Shown here piece by piece: positions 35,820 through 43,955 of a stretch of 44,555 bases of DNA. The position numbers and the translations under genes were made by a program. Under the pieces are notes generated by a model. The model saw only the letters and a program-made list of their open reading frames with translations, was not told where the DNA came from and did no database searches. The stretch is from Nocardioidaceae bacterium (GTDB lineage: Bacteria; Actinomycetota; Actinomycetes; Propionibacteriales; Nocardioidaceae): assembly GCA_009780515.1 (NCBI GenBank), contig WQZX01000020.1, positions 1 through 44,555 on the forward strand, in the 5' to 3' direction. How positions within the stretch are numbered: position 1 is the stretch's first letter; each line of letters begins with the position of its first letter.

Positions 35820-36257
35820 TCAGTCCGTGTCGTCGTCGATGACGTGGACGGCGGCCTCCTCGGCGCTCGCCGCCGCCCCGTCGATGCCGACGTCGTCGCC
35901 CACGAGATCCTTCTCGGTGTCCTCGCCGAGCCCCTCGTCCGGGTCGACGAGCCGGCCGGCCCGCAGGCGTCCGACCTCGTGCTCGCCGGCCGCCTCGGCC
36001 TCGTCGGGTTCGCCGTCCCCGGCGTAGGGGTCGGGATCGGGGTCCTCCTCGGCCAGCCGCCGGTCGAGCGGCTCGGAGTGCTCGGCCTCCCAGGCGGTGT
36101 TGCCCCACCGCTGGCCGGCGGAGTAGCGCTCGGGCGGGGAGTATCCGCGGTCGAGCTCGTCCTCGACATCAGGGTCGTCGAGCGTGTCCCCGGGCTCGAG
36201 CTGGTCCTCGTCGTCGACGCTGTAGTCGCCGTAGCTCTCGTTGTCGTTGGAAGTCAT
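35820..36257 (-). CDS. DUF5709-like acidic protein
   Basis: Encodes 145 residues from ATG 36257 after GAGGAGGAGC. It is highly acidic, with no TM helix. Family-like blocks are DQLEPGDTLDDPDVEDELDR, GYSPPERYSAGQRWGNTAWE, EPLDRRLAEEDPDPDPY and RAGRLVDPDEGLGEDTEKDL, matching the conserved core of DUF5709 proteins from mycobacteria and streptomycetes as I recall it. Function is unknown; the composition suggests an intrinsically disordered protein. Confidence 0.85.
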   Translation of the reverse strand: MTSNDNESYGDYSVDDEDQLEPGDTLDDPDVEDELDRGYSPPERYSAGQRWGNTAWEAEHSEPLDRRLAEEDPDPDPYAGDGEPDEAEAAGEHEVGRLRAGRLVDPDEGLGEDTEKDLVGDDVGIDGAAASAEEAAVHVIDDDTD

Positions 36258-36327
36258 CGGTGCTCCTCCTCGTCCGCCGGGGACACCCAACGTACGGCGC
36301 GGCGCGGACACGCGAAAGGCCCGGTGG

Positions 36328-37509
36328 TCAGGGGGATGCGCGCAGGTCGGTGCTCTCCGCCGCCAGGAGCACGGCGCCCACCAGGCTGGCGCGCTCGCCG
36401 AGCTGGCTGGCCCTGATCGGGGTGCCGGAGGCGGAGTCGAGGGCGTGGCGTCGCAGCCCGACCCGGGCGGGCTCGAGCAGGGTGTCGCCGGCCTTGACCA
36501 TCTCGCCGCCGACGACCACGACCTCGGGGTTGACGAGGTTCACGATCGTGGCGAGCGCCCAGCCGAGGTGCAGGCCGGCGTCCTCGAGCGCGCGACGTGC
36601 GGAGACGTGACCGCGGTCGGCCGCGGCGACGATCTCGTTGAAGTCCGCGTCGGGCAGGGTGTCGGCGAGGAGGTGCTCGAGCGTCGAGGTGGAGGCGTAG
36701 GCCTCGAGGCAGCCGCGGCTGCCGCACCGGCAGAACGGACCCTGTTCGTCGAGGGTCAGGTGGCCGATCTCGCCGGCGGTGCCCTCGGCGCCGTGGAAGA
36801 CCTGGTCGTCGAGGATCAGGCCCGCGCCGACGCCGGAGGAGATCTTCACGAACACGGCGTGCCGGCAGCCGTGGGCCACGCCGACGCGGTGCTCCGCGAG
36901 CGCTCCGAGGTTGGCGTCGTTCTCCACCCGCACGGGGGCGTCGAAGACGGCGGCAGCCACTGCGCGGGCGTCGGTGTTCTCCCAGCCGGGGAAGATGGCC
37001 GGCGTACCGATGGTGTCGTGGATCACCGGTGCCGGCAGGCCCAGCCCGACCTTGCGCAGCGTCGCACCCGCGGGCACGAGCGTCTCGGCGATCGCGCGCG
37101 CCTGCCTGAGGGCGTCCCGCGGGCCGAGCGGGGCCGCGAGCACCCGCCGCTCCTCGCCGATCAGCCGTCCGGTGAGGTCGCCGACGGCCACGGACAGGTG
37201 GCGGTGGCCGAAGTCCACGCCGACGACGACGCCCGCGTCGCGGGCCAGCCGGACCGAGGAGCCGCGGCGTCCGGAGCCGGCGCGGGTCTCGACCAGGCCC
37301 TGCGCGGCGAGGTCGCGCACGATGTTCGAGATCGTCGCCCTGGCCAGGCCGGTGGCGCGGGCGAGCTCGGCCTGGGTGTGCGCGGTCGGGGCCTGGCCTC
37401 CGGGCCGGTCGGGGGCGGACTGGCGCAGCACGTCGAGCACGCGCTGCTCGTTGGCGAGGCGCAGCGCTGCCGCGGACCCCGCGGGGGTCTCGGCGGCACC
37501 GCTGGTCAT
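36328..37509 (-). CDS. ROK-family transcriptional repressor (XylR-like)
   Basis: Encodes 393 residues from ATG 37509 (MTSGAAETPAGSAAAL); no clear ribosome site, and an in-frame ATG at 37563 lies in the operator region. The N-terminal winged helix is QAELARATGLARATISNIVR. The ROK domain has the ATPase-like VVVGVDFGHRHLSVAVGDLT, the sugar-site region FPGWENTDARAVAAAVFDAP, GAEGTAGEIGHLTL and the zinc-binding CRCGSRGCLEAYA. It is divergent from a xylose-type ABC transporter with 176 bp between start codons, so it most likely represses that operon and is released by the sugar. Because the ROK fold is complete, residual kinase activity is possible but unlikely in repressors. Confidence 0.9.
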   Translation of the reverse strand: MTSGAAETPAGSAAALRLANEQRVLDVLRQSAPDRPGGQAPTAHTQAELARATGLARATISNIVRDLAAQGLVETRAGSGRRGSSVRLARDAGVVVGVDFGHRHLSVAVGDLTGRLIGEERRVLAAPLGPRDALRQARAIAETLVPAGATLRKVGLGLPAPVIHDTIGTPAIFPGWENTDARAVAAAVFDAPVRVENDANLGALAEHRVGVAHGCRHAVFVKISSGVGAGLILDDQVFHGAEGTAGEIGHLTLDEQGPFCRCGSRGCLEAYASTSTLEHLLADTLPDADFNEIVAAADRGHVSARRALEDAGLHLGWALATIVNLVNPEVVVVGGEMVKAGDTLLEPARVGLRRHALDSASGTPIRASQLGERASLVGAVLLAAESTDLRASP

Positions 37510-37539
37510 GGGCAAAGGGTGCACGCACCACCGAAGAAT

Positions 37540-37607
37540 GGTCAAGTGGTGTCCATTAAGCATCCGAAGATCATGAAAAGGTCACGGTTTGTGTTCGGCA
37601 CTTGACC
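37540..37607. promoter_or_regulatory. divergent operator/promoter region of ROK gene and ABC operon
   Basis: GGTCAAGTG (37540-37548) and CACTTGACC (37599-37607) are perfect inverted copies 50 bp apart. Each contains a TTGACC -35-like hexamer facing outwards towards its own gene. CCATTAAG (37553-37560) and CCACTAAG (37606-37613) are a second repeated motif. The symmetry suggests two repressor sites that could be looped. Confidence 0.55.
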
Positions 37608-37685
37608 ACTAAGGCTGTGAGACCCGACACTCAGAGGCGCACGACGCTCGACTCTCCCGAGCCCAGACCCTCGATGAGGAGGACC

Positions 37686-38894
37686 ATGTCCAACAACGTC
37701 CGCCGTGGCGCCTTCGTGGCCGCCGCGCTCCTGGCCGGAACCGCCGGCCTCGCCGCCTGTGGCAGCAGCAACAACAACAGCAGCAGCTCCGGTTCGGGTT
37801 CGGGCTCGGCGAATGTGACCGCGGCCTGCTCGCTGAGCAACCCGCCCAAGAGCACGGCCGCCTCGCTGCCGTCCGGCGGCGCGGTCTCCAAGGCCTCCGG
37901 CAAGGTCGGCGTGATCCTGCCCGACACGACCTCGTCCACGCGCTACCAGCTCTTCGACAAGCCGCTGCTGACCAAGCAGCTGACCGCGGTCGGCCTCACG
38001 CCCGACGTGCAGAACGCCCAGGGCGACAAGGCGAAGTTCGCCCAGATCGCGAGCACCATGATCGGTGAGGGCGTGAAGGTCCTCATCATCGACTCGATCG
38101 ACGCCGCGTCCGGCGCCGGCGTCGAGCAGCAGGCCAAGCAGGCCGGCATCCCGGTCATCGACTACGACCGCGTCAACGGTGGCGGCAGCGCGAGCTACTA
38201 CGTCTCCTTCGACAACGAGGACGTCGGTCGCCTCCAGGCCCAGACGCTGGTGGACTGCCTCGACGCCCAGCACGTCTCGAACCCGAACATCATCATGATG
38301 AACGGCGGCACCGACACCGACCACAACGCGGTGCTCTTCAAGCAGGGCGCGCACGAGGTGCTCGACCCGCTGCAGCAGAAGGGCAAGCTCAAGATCGCGG
38401 CCGAGGCCACCGTCAAGGGCTGGAACACCGCTGAGGCGCCGACCGATTTCAACGGCGCGCTGAGCTCGGCCAACAACAACGTGCAGGGCATCGTCGCCGC
38501 CAACGACGACATCGCCAACGCCGTCATCGGTGTGCTCAAGGAGCGTGGCCTCGACGGCCGCGTCGCGATCACCGGTCAGGACTCCCAGGTCGAGGGTCTG
38601 CAGAACGTCGTCACCGGCAAGCAGTCGATGACGATCTTCAAGAACATCTCGATCGAGGCCCAGGCCACCGCGCAGCTCGCCGCCGCGCTCGCCAACGGCA
38701 CCAACCCGAGCAAGGCCGGGCTGAAGCTCTCCCCGCTCGACGACGGCACGGGTCGCAAGATCCAGGCCCTGCTGCTCCCGCCCGAGGTCATCACCCAGGC
38801 CAACGTCGAGGACGTCGTCAAGGCCAAGGCCCTGACCGCGGCCGAGATCTGCAAGGGCATCACGAGCGACTGCCAGAAGCTGGGCGTGAAGTAG
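37686..38894 (+). CDS. xylF: xylose-type ABC transporter substrate-binding lipoprotein
   Basis: Encodes 402 residues from ATG 37686 with GAGGAGG upstream. The signal peptide ends in lipobox LAAC (Cys25), followed by a Ser/Gly/Asn linker (about 26-45). The periplasmic-binding-protein fold of the pentose family starts with GKVGVILPDTTSSTRYQLFD. The ligand-loop signature YDRVNGGGSASYYVSFDNED followed by VGRLQ is that of XylF, and EATVKGWNTAEAPTDFNGAL and GIVAANDDIANAVIGVLKER also match. D-xylose is the likely ligand, though related pentoses cannot be excluded. It is first in the operon, followed by ATPase and permease after a hairpin. Confidence 0.88.
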   Translation: MSNNVRRGAFVAAALLAGTAGLAACGSSNNNSSSSGSGSGSANVTAACSLSNPPKSTAASLPSGGAVSKASGKVGVILPDTTSSTRYQLFDKPLLTKQLTAVGLTPDVQNAQGDKAKFAQIASTMIGEGVKVLIIDSIDAASGAGVEQQAKQAGIPVIDYDRVNGGGSASYYVSFDNEDVGRLQAQTLVDCLDAQHVSNPNIIMMNGGTDTDHNAVLFKQGAHEVLDPLQQKGKLKIAAEATVKGWNTAEAPTDFNGALSSANNNVQGIVAANDDIANAVIGVLKERGLDGRVAITGQDSQVEGLQNVVTGKQSMTIFKNISIEAQATAQLAAALANGTNPSKAGLKLSPLDDGTGRKIQALLLPPEVITQANVEDVVKAKALTAAEICKGITSDCQKLGVK

Positions 38895-38922
38895 CCCGCT
38901 GATCCATCAACCGATTCCGCGC

Positions 38923-38957
38923 GTGGCGGCTGGACCCCGATCGAGTCCGGCCGCCAC
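38923..38957 (+). other. intercistronic stem-loop between xylF- and xylG-like genes
   Basis: TGGCGGCTGGAC (38924-38935) pairs with GTCCGGCCGCCA (38945-38956), with one G-U wobble and one further outer G-C pair; the loop is 9 nt. Such hairpins after binding-protein genes often protect upstream mRNA and raise binding-protein levels over the ATPase and permease. Confidence 0.55.
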
Positions 38958-38996
38958 CGTGGCGTCATCCACCATCGCGCGGCCCGGGAGGCGACC

Positions 38997-39776
38997 GTGA
39001 CAGAACCGATCCTCAAGATCACCGGGCTCAACAAGAGCTTCGGCCCGGTGCACGTGCTCCACGACGTCGACCTCAGCCTGTACCCGGGCGAGGTCACCGC
39101 GCTCGTCGGCGACAACGGCGCCGGCAAGTCCACGCTCGTCAAGTGCATCGCGGGCATCAACAGCATCGACACCGGCCAGATCGCGTTCGAGGGCCGTCCG
39201 GTCACCATCAGCGACCCGCGCCACGCCACCGCGCTGGGCATCGAGTTCGTCTACCAGGACCTCGCGCTGGCCGACAACCTCGACATCACCCAGAACATGT
39301 TCCTGGGCCGTGAGACCACCAAGCTGGGATGGTTCCTCTCCGACGGCGAGATGGAGCAGAAGGCGCGCGAGACCCTCGCGAGCCTCTCGGTGCGGACCGT
39401 CTCCTCGGTCCGGCAGTCGGTCGCCCGGCTGTCCGGCGGCCAGCGACAGACCGTCGCGATCGCCAAGGCGGTGCTGTGGAACAGCAAGGTGGTCTTCCTC
39501 GACGAGCCCACCGCCGCTCTCGGCGTCGCGCAGACCGCCGAGGTCCTCGCGCTCGTACGCCGTCTGGCGGACCAGGGCCTCGCGGTCGTCCTCATCTCGC
39601 ACAACATGAACGACGTCATGCAGGTCTCCGACCGCGTGGCGGCGCTCTACCTCGGCCGCGTGGCCGCGGAGGTGCAGACCAGGGAGACCTCCACGACCCA
39701 GATCGTCGAGCTCATCACGTCCGGACGCAGCGGAGACATCGGCCTCACCCCGGCCGAGGCCCGCGAGAACATCTGA
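38997..39776 (+). CDS. xylG: xylose-type ABC transporter ATPase, single domain
   Basis: Encodes 259 residues from GTG 38997 with GGGAGG upstream. Walker A is GDNGAGKST, the Q-loop FVYQDLALADNLDITQNMFL, the signature LSGGQRQTVAIAKA, Walker B VVFLDEPTAALG, and the H-loop LISHNMNDVM. XylG and related pentose importer ATPases usually carry two fused ATPase domains of about 500 residues, but this one has a single domain, so the transporter probably uses a homodimer. No second ATPase gene is seen in the operon. The rest of the sequence (TGQIAFEGRPVTISDPRHAT) is of carbohydrate-uptake type. Confidence 0.88.
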   Translation: MTEPILKITGLNKSFGPVHVLHDVDLSLYPGEVTALVGDNGAGKSTLVKCIAGINSIDTGQIAFEGRPVTISDPRHATALGIEFVYQDLALADNLDITQNMFLGRETTKLGWFLSDGEMEQKARETLASLSVRTVSSVRQSVARLSGGQRQTVAIAKAVLWNSKVVFLDEPTAALGVAQTAEVLALVRRLADQGLAVVLISHNMNDVMQVSDRVAALYLGRVAAEVQTRETSTTQIVELITSGRSGDIGLTPAEARENI

Positions 39777-39786
39777 GGTGGCCCGC

Positions 39787-41211
39787 ATGTCCTCGACCGA
39801 TTCCCTCGACAAGGCGCGCCCGGAGCGCGCCAGCGAGTTCTCCCTCGACCTCGAGCGCCGCGGCCTGCGCGAGGCCGCCGCCGAGTGGTGGGTCAAGGTG
39901 CGCTCGGGCGAGCCCGGCGCACTGCCATCGATCATCGGCCTGATCGTGCTCGGCGCGATCTTCTACTTCTCGGTCAGCTCGCAGTTCCTGTCGTCGTACA
40001 ACCTCGGCACGGTGCCCGGGCAGGGCGCCTACATCGCGGTGATCGCGCTGGGCCTGGTCTTGGTGCTGCTGCTCGGCGAGATCGACCTGTCGGCCGGCAC
40101 GTCCGGCGGTGCCTGCGCGACCATCGCGGCGGTGGCCGTCAACAGCGGCCACCTGCACCACGGACTGCCGGACCTCTTCTACTGGTGCCTGGTGATCGGC
40201 ATGGTCGCGGCCATCGGGGTCGCGGTATGGCTGAAGGTCTGGCTGGGCGCGGCGCTCGCGCTGATCGGCGAGGTCCTGATCCTGACCAACCTGACCCAGC
40301 ACCTCGTGGTCGCGATGATCATGGCGATCTGCGTCGGCGCGGCGATCGGCATCCTCAACGGCGTGCTCGTCGCGAAGGTCGGCATCCCCAGCTTCGTCGC
40401 GACGCTGGCGCTGTTCCTCGCGTGGGGCGGCGTGGTGAAGTTCGGCCTCAAGAACCAGCCGATCGGTGTCTCGGGCTACAACTTCTGGCACGACCTGACC
40501 TACGGCAACCTCACGCCGACGATCAGCTGGATCTTCACGATCGTGCTCGTGGTGGCCTACCTGGGTTGGACGACGTTCCGCTCGATCCGGCTGGCGCGGG
40601 CCGGTCTCGCGCACGAGGCGCTCGACCTGGTGCTGGTCCGGGGCGGCCTGCTCACGGTGGTCGCGATCGTCGTCACGGTGTGGGCGGTCCGCAACCGCAA
40701 CCCGTCTGCGGCGTCGTACCTCCTCATCCAGGGCATCCCGGTGCCGGCGGCGATCGCGATCGTGCTGATGATCGTCTGCACGCTCGCGCTGACCAAGACG
40801 ACCTGGGGCCGCCACCTCTACGCGACCGGCGGCAACGCCGAGGCCGCCCACCGTGCCGGCATCGACGTGGTCAAGATCAAGGTCTCGGCCTTCATGCTGT
40901 GCTCGATGTTCGCGGCGCTCGGCGGCATCCTGCTGGCGTCGTACCAGTCGTCGGTGGCGCTGGACCTGGGCAGCGGCAACGTGCTGCTCTTCTCCGTCGC
41001 CGCGGCCGTCATCGGCGGGACCTCGCTGTTCGGCGGGCGCGGCCGGCCGCGCGACGCGATCCTCGGTGCCCTGGTGATCACGGTGATCCCGTACGGCCTC
41101 TCGCTCAAGCCGAGCATCGACCCGGCCTGGCAGGAGGTCATCACCGGCATCGTGCTGCTGCTCGCGGCCAGCGTCGACGCGATCTCGCGGAGGCGCGCAC
41201 CGCGGCTCTGA
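39787..41211 (+). CDS. xylH: xylose-type ABC transporter permease
   Basis: Start chosen at ATG 39787, preceded by GAGGTGG; GTG 39778 in frame is the alternative. It encodes 474 residues. A basic, charged N-terminal segment (residues 1-48) precedes about ten or more helices. Signature blocks are LVLVLLLGEIDLSAGTSGGA, GILNGVLVAKVGIPSFVATL, LYATGGNAEAAHRAGIDVVK (the EAA-like loop that contacts the ATPase), and VAAAVIGGTSLFGGRGRPRD. All are typical of BPD_transp_2 pentose permeases such as XylH. It is 10 nt downstream of the ATPase stop and ends at a bidirectional terminator. Confidence 0.9.
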   Translation: MSSTDSLDKARPERASEFSLDLERRGLREAAAEWWVKVRSGEPGALPSIIGLIVLGAIFYFSVSSQFLSSYNLGTVPGQGAYIAVIALGLVLVLLLGEIDLSAGTSGGACATIAAVAVNSGHLHHGLPDLFYWCLVIGMVAAIGVAVWLKVWLGAALALIGEVLILTNLTQHLVVAMIMAICVGAAIGILNGVLVAKVGIPSFVATLALFLAWGGVVKFGLKNQPIGVSGYNFWHDLTYGNLTPTISWIFTIVLVVAYLGWTTFRSIRLARAGLAHEALDLVLVRGGLLTVVAIVVTVWAVRNRNPSAASYLLIQGIPVPAAIAIVLMIVCTLALTKTTWGRHLYATGGNAEAAHRAGIDVVKIKVSAFMLCSMFAALGGILLASYQSSVALDLGSGNVLLFSVAAAVIGGTSLFGGRGRPRDAILGALVITVIPYGLSLKPSIDPAWQEVITGIVLLLAASVDAISRRRAPRL

Positions 41212-41227
41212 CGCCGCCGGGACATGA

Positions 41228-41265
41228 CGGACGAGGCCCGCACCGACCGGTGCGGGCCTCGTCCG
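41228..41265. terminator. bidirectional hairpin terminator
   Basis: A perfect 17-bp stem (41228-41244, CGGACGAGGCCCGCACC, with 41249-41265) closes on a GACC tetraloop between the convergent permease and fbiC genes. No U-tract is seen. Confidence 0.8.
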
Positions 41266-41309
41266 CTTCCGTGCCGGAAGCGCGCGGGCTCCGTCGGCGG
41301 TCGGGTGTG

Positions 41310-43901
41310 TCAGCCGCGAGCGGGAGGTACGGCGTACAGGGTGGTGCGCTCGCGGACCGGCCGGCCGATCCCCGCCCCGATCTCCTCCAGCTCGGCGACC
41401 GTCTTGGCGGAGCCGTGCTCGGAGCCGGCCATGCGCGAGATCGTCTCCTCCATGAGCGTGCCGCCGAGGTCGTTCGCGCCGGCCTTGAGCATCGCGCGGG
41501 TGCCGTCGACGCCGAGCTTGACCCAGCTGGTCTGGATGTTGTCGACGCGGCCGTGCAGCATGATCCGCGCCATCGCGTGCACCGCGAGGTTGTCGCGGAG
41601 GGTGGGGCCGGGTCGCGCGACGCCGGCGAGGTAGATCGGCGCGCTGGTGTGCACGAACGGCAGCGGCACGAACTCGGTGAACCCGGCGTTGCCGTGCTCG
41701 CGTGCCTTGTCCTGCACGTCCTTGAGGACGTTGAGGTGGCCGACCCAGTGGCGCGGGTTGTCGACGTGGCCGTACATCATCGTGCTCGTCGTCGGGAGCC
41801 CGATCCGGTGGGCCGTCGAGACGATCTCGATCCAGGTGCGTGCCGGCAGCTTGCCCTTGGTCAGCACCCAGCGGACCTCGTCGTCGAGGATCTCGGCGGC
41901 GGTGCCCGGGAGGCTCCCCAGGCCGGACTCGCGGGCCTTGATCAGGAAGTCCTCGATGGACAGGCCCGTGCGGGCCGTGCCGTTGACGACCTCCATCGGG
42001 CTGAAGGCGTGGACGTGCATCTCCGGCACGCGCTGCTTCACGGCGTGCGCGATGTCGAAGTACGCCGACGAGGGCAGCTCGGGATCGATCCCGCCCTGCA
42101 TGCACACCTCGGTGGCGCCGAGGTCCCAGGCCTCCTGCGCGCGGTCGGCCACCTCGTCGTACGAGAGGGAGTAGGCGTCGGCGTCGCTGCGGCGCTGGGC
42201 GAAGGCACAGAACCGACATCCGACGTAGCAGACGTTGGTGAAGTTGATGTTCCTGTTGACGACGTAGGTGACGTCGTTGCCGACCGTCTCCTTGCGGAGG
42301 TCGTCGGCCAGCCGGGTGACCTCGCGCAGCAGGTCGCCCTCGGCGGTCATCAGCGTCAGCGCGTGCTCGTCGGAGAGGTTGGCGGGGTCGGCCTCTGCTG
42401 CCTTGAGGGCGGATAGTCCCTGACGAAAAGCACCTGAATTTCCGGAACTTCGGTGCTTTTCGTCAGGGACTACAACTCCTGGGGCCTGTGAGGTCTGTGA
42501 GGCGGCCTCGCGCACCGCGTCCCAGTCGCCGTACACGCTGCCGAAGTCGGAGCGGCGGTCGGTGCTGCGGCCCTCGGTGTCGACGGATGCGTGCAGGTCG
42601 GTGCGGCCGGCGGACTCGAAGCCGCCGTCGGGCTCCTGCCACGGCAGCCCCTCGGGACGTACGCCGGGGACGGCCAGCCCGTCCGGCCCCGCCAGCGCCG
42701 CGATGTGGCCGGTGATGCGGGGGTCGAGCCAGGCCTCGCCGCGCTGGAGCGCGCCGACGACGTACTCGGGGTGGACGGTGAGCCGGGCGCGGAGGTCGAA
42801 GCCGCACCCCGCGGTGATCGAGCGCAGTCGCTCGAGCGAGGGCCAGGGGCGCTCGGGGTTGACGTGGTCGGGGGTCAGCGGCGAGACGCCGCCCCAGTCG
42901 TCGACGCCGGCGTCGAGCAGGGCGCGGCACTCGGCGAGGTCGACGAGGTTCGGCGGAGCCTGCACGCGCGCCTTGGGTCCGAGCACCAGTCGGGTCACGG
43001 CGATCGCGGCGCGGTAGTCGTCGAGCGCGAGATCGTCGGTGTGGCGCATCGCGGTGTCGGGCTTGGCGCGGAAGTTCTGGACGATGACCTCCTGCACGGC
43101 GCCGTACGCGCGCATCGTCGCGCGGAGGGCGAAGATCGTCTCGGCGCGCTCCTCGAGGGTCTCGCCGATGCCGACCAGCAGACCGGTGGTGAACGGGATC
43201 GAGTGGCGGCCGGCGTCCTCGAGGACGCGCAGGCGTACGTCGGGATCCTTGTCCGGCGACCCGAAGTGCGCGAGGCCCCTGGTCTCGAACAGCCGCCTGC
43301 TGGTGGTCTCGAGCATCATCCCCATCGACGGTGAGACGGGCTTGACTCGGTTGAGCTCCTCCCACGACATCACGCCCGGGTTGAGGTGGGGCAGCAGACC
43401 GGTCTCCTCGAGCACCCGGATCGCCATCGCCCGGATGTAGGCGAGCGTCGAGTCGTAGCCCTGCTCGTCCAGCCAGGCCTGCGCCTCGGGCCAGCGGTCC
43501 TCGGGCCGGTCGCCGAGGGTGAAGAGCGCCTCGAGGCAGCCCATCTGCGCACCCTCGCGGGCGATGTCGAGGATCTCGTCGGGCGAGAGGTACGGCGCCC
43601 GCCCCTCCCGGGCCGCCTGGCCGGGCGTCTCCACGAAGGTGCAGTAGTGGCAGCGGTCGCGGCAGAGTCTGGTGACCGGGATGAAGACCTTGGGGGAGTA
43701 GGTGACGACACCGGGTCGCCCGGCGGCGGTCAGGCCGGCGTCGCGGACGCGGCCGGCGGCGGCCGTGAGCCGGTCGAGGTCCGGGCCGGTCGCGGCGAGG
43801 AGCACGGTCGCCTCGGCGACGTCGACGGCCGCTCCGCGCTCGACGCGTGCGAGTGCGCGGCGGATCTGCTGGGGGGTCGGCTGCGAGATCGGCGAAGTCA
43901 T
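41310..43901 (-). CDS. fbiC: FO synthase FbiC, CofG-CofH fusion
   Basis: Encodes 863 residues from ATG 43901. It makes the deazaflavin FO, precursor of coenzyme F420, from a pyrimidine and tyrosine using two radical-SAM reactions. The CofG half has the cluster motif Cys80-x3-Cys84-x2-Cys87 ([11 protein letters not shown]); the CofH half has Cys558-x3-Cys562-x2-Cys565 ([11 protein letters not shown]). Other blocks are [47 protein letters not shown] and [20 protein letters not shown]. Length and order are those of actinobacterial FbiC. Residues 477-496 in the inter-domain linker are encoded by a 59-bp palindrome of foreign base composition, without breaking the frame. A KstR-type box overlaps its likely promoter. 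Confidence 0.96.
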   Translation of the reverse strand: MTSPISQPTPQQIRRALARVERGAAVDVAEATVLLAATGPDLDRLTAAAGRVRDAGLTAAGRPGVVTYSPKVFIPVTRLCRDRCHYCTFVETPGQAAREGRAPYLSPDEILDIAREGAQMGCLEALFTLGDRPEDRWPEAQAWLDEQGYDSTLAYIRAMAIRVLEETGLLPHLNPGVMSWEELNRVKPVSPSMGMMLETTSRRLFETRGLAHFGSPDKDPDVRLRVLEDAGRHSIPFTTGLLVGIGETLEERAETIFALRATMRAYGAVQEVIVQNFRAKPDTAMRHTDDLALDDYRAAIAVTRLVLGPKARVQAPPNLVDLAECRALLDAGVDDWGGVSPLTPDHVNPERPWPSLERLRSITAGCGFDLRARLTVHPEYVVGALQRGEAWLDPRITGHIAALAGPDGLAVPGVRPEGLPWQEPDGGFESAGRTDLHASVDTEGRSTDRRSDFGSVYGDWDAVREAASQTSQAPGVVVPDEKHRSSGNSGAFRQGLSALKAAEADPANLSDEHALTLMTAEGDLLREVTRLADDLRKETVGNDVTYVVNRNINFTNVCYVGCRFCAFAQRRSDADAYSLSYDEVADRAQEAWDLGATEVCMQGGIDPELPSSAYFDIAHAVKQRVPEMHVHAFSPMEVVNGTARTGLSIEDFLIKARESGLGSLPGTAAEILDDEVRWVLTKGKLPARTWIEIVSTAHRIGLPTTSTMMYGHVDNPRHWVGHLNVLKDVQDKAREHGNAGFTEFVPLPFVHTSAPIYLAGVARPGPTLRDNLAVHAMARIMLHGRVDNIQTSWVKLGVDGTRAMLKAGANDLGGTLMEETISRMAGSEHGSAKTVAELEEIGAGIGRPVRERTTLYAVPPARG
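42414..42472. repeat. 59-bp palindromic element inserted in frame in fbiC
   Basis: A perfect 21-bp inverted repeat (42414-42434 with 42452-42472; left arm begins TAGTCCCTGACGAAAAGCAC) flanks a 17-nt centre that holds a near-palindrome around TTCCGGAA. The element is visibly AT-richer than the surrounding gene. It encodes residues 477-496 of FbiC ([19 protein letters not shown]) within the linker between CofG and CofH. It resembles a small non-autonomous palindromic element; no target duplication is obvious. Confidence 0.85.
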
Positions 43902-43933
43902 CGCGTCCCACGATATCGGGCCGCCACGACGGC

Positions 43934-43947
43934 TAGAACCTGTTCTA
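43934..43947 (-). promoter_or_regulatory. KstR-type operator upstream of fbiC
   Basis: TAGAACCTGTTCTA has the same 6-bp arms as the box at 25014-25027 and fits T-NN-AAC-NN-GTT-NN-A. It overlaps a weak candidate -35 (TTCTAG, rc of 43933-43938) 17 bp from a candidate -10 (TATCGT, rc of 43910-43915), which lies 8 nt before the fbiC ATG. Confidence 0.6.
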
Positions 43948-43955
43948 TTTCGTGA

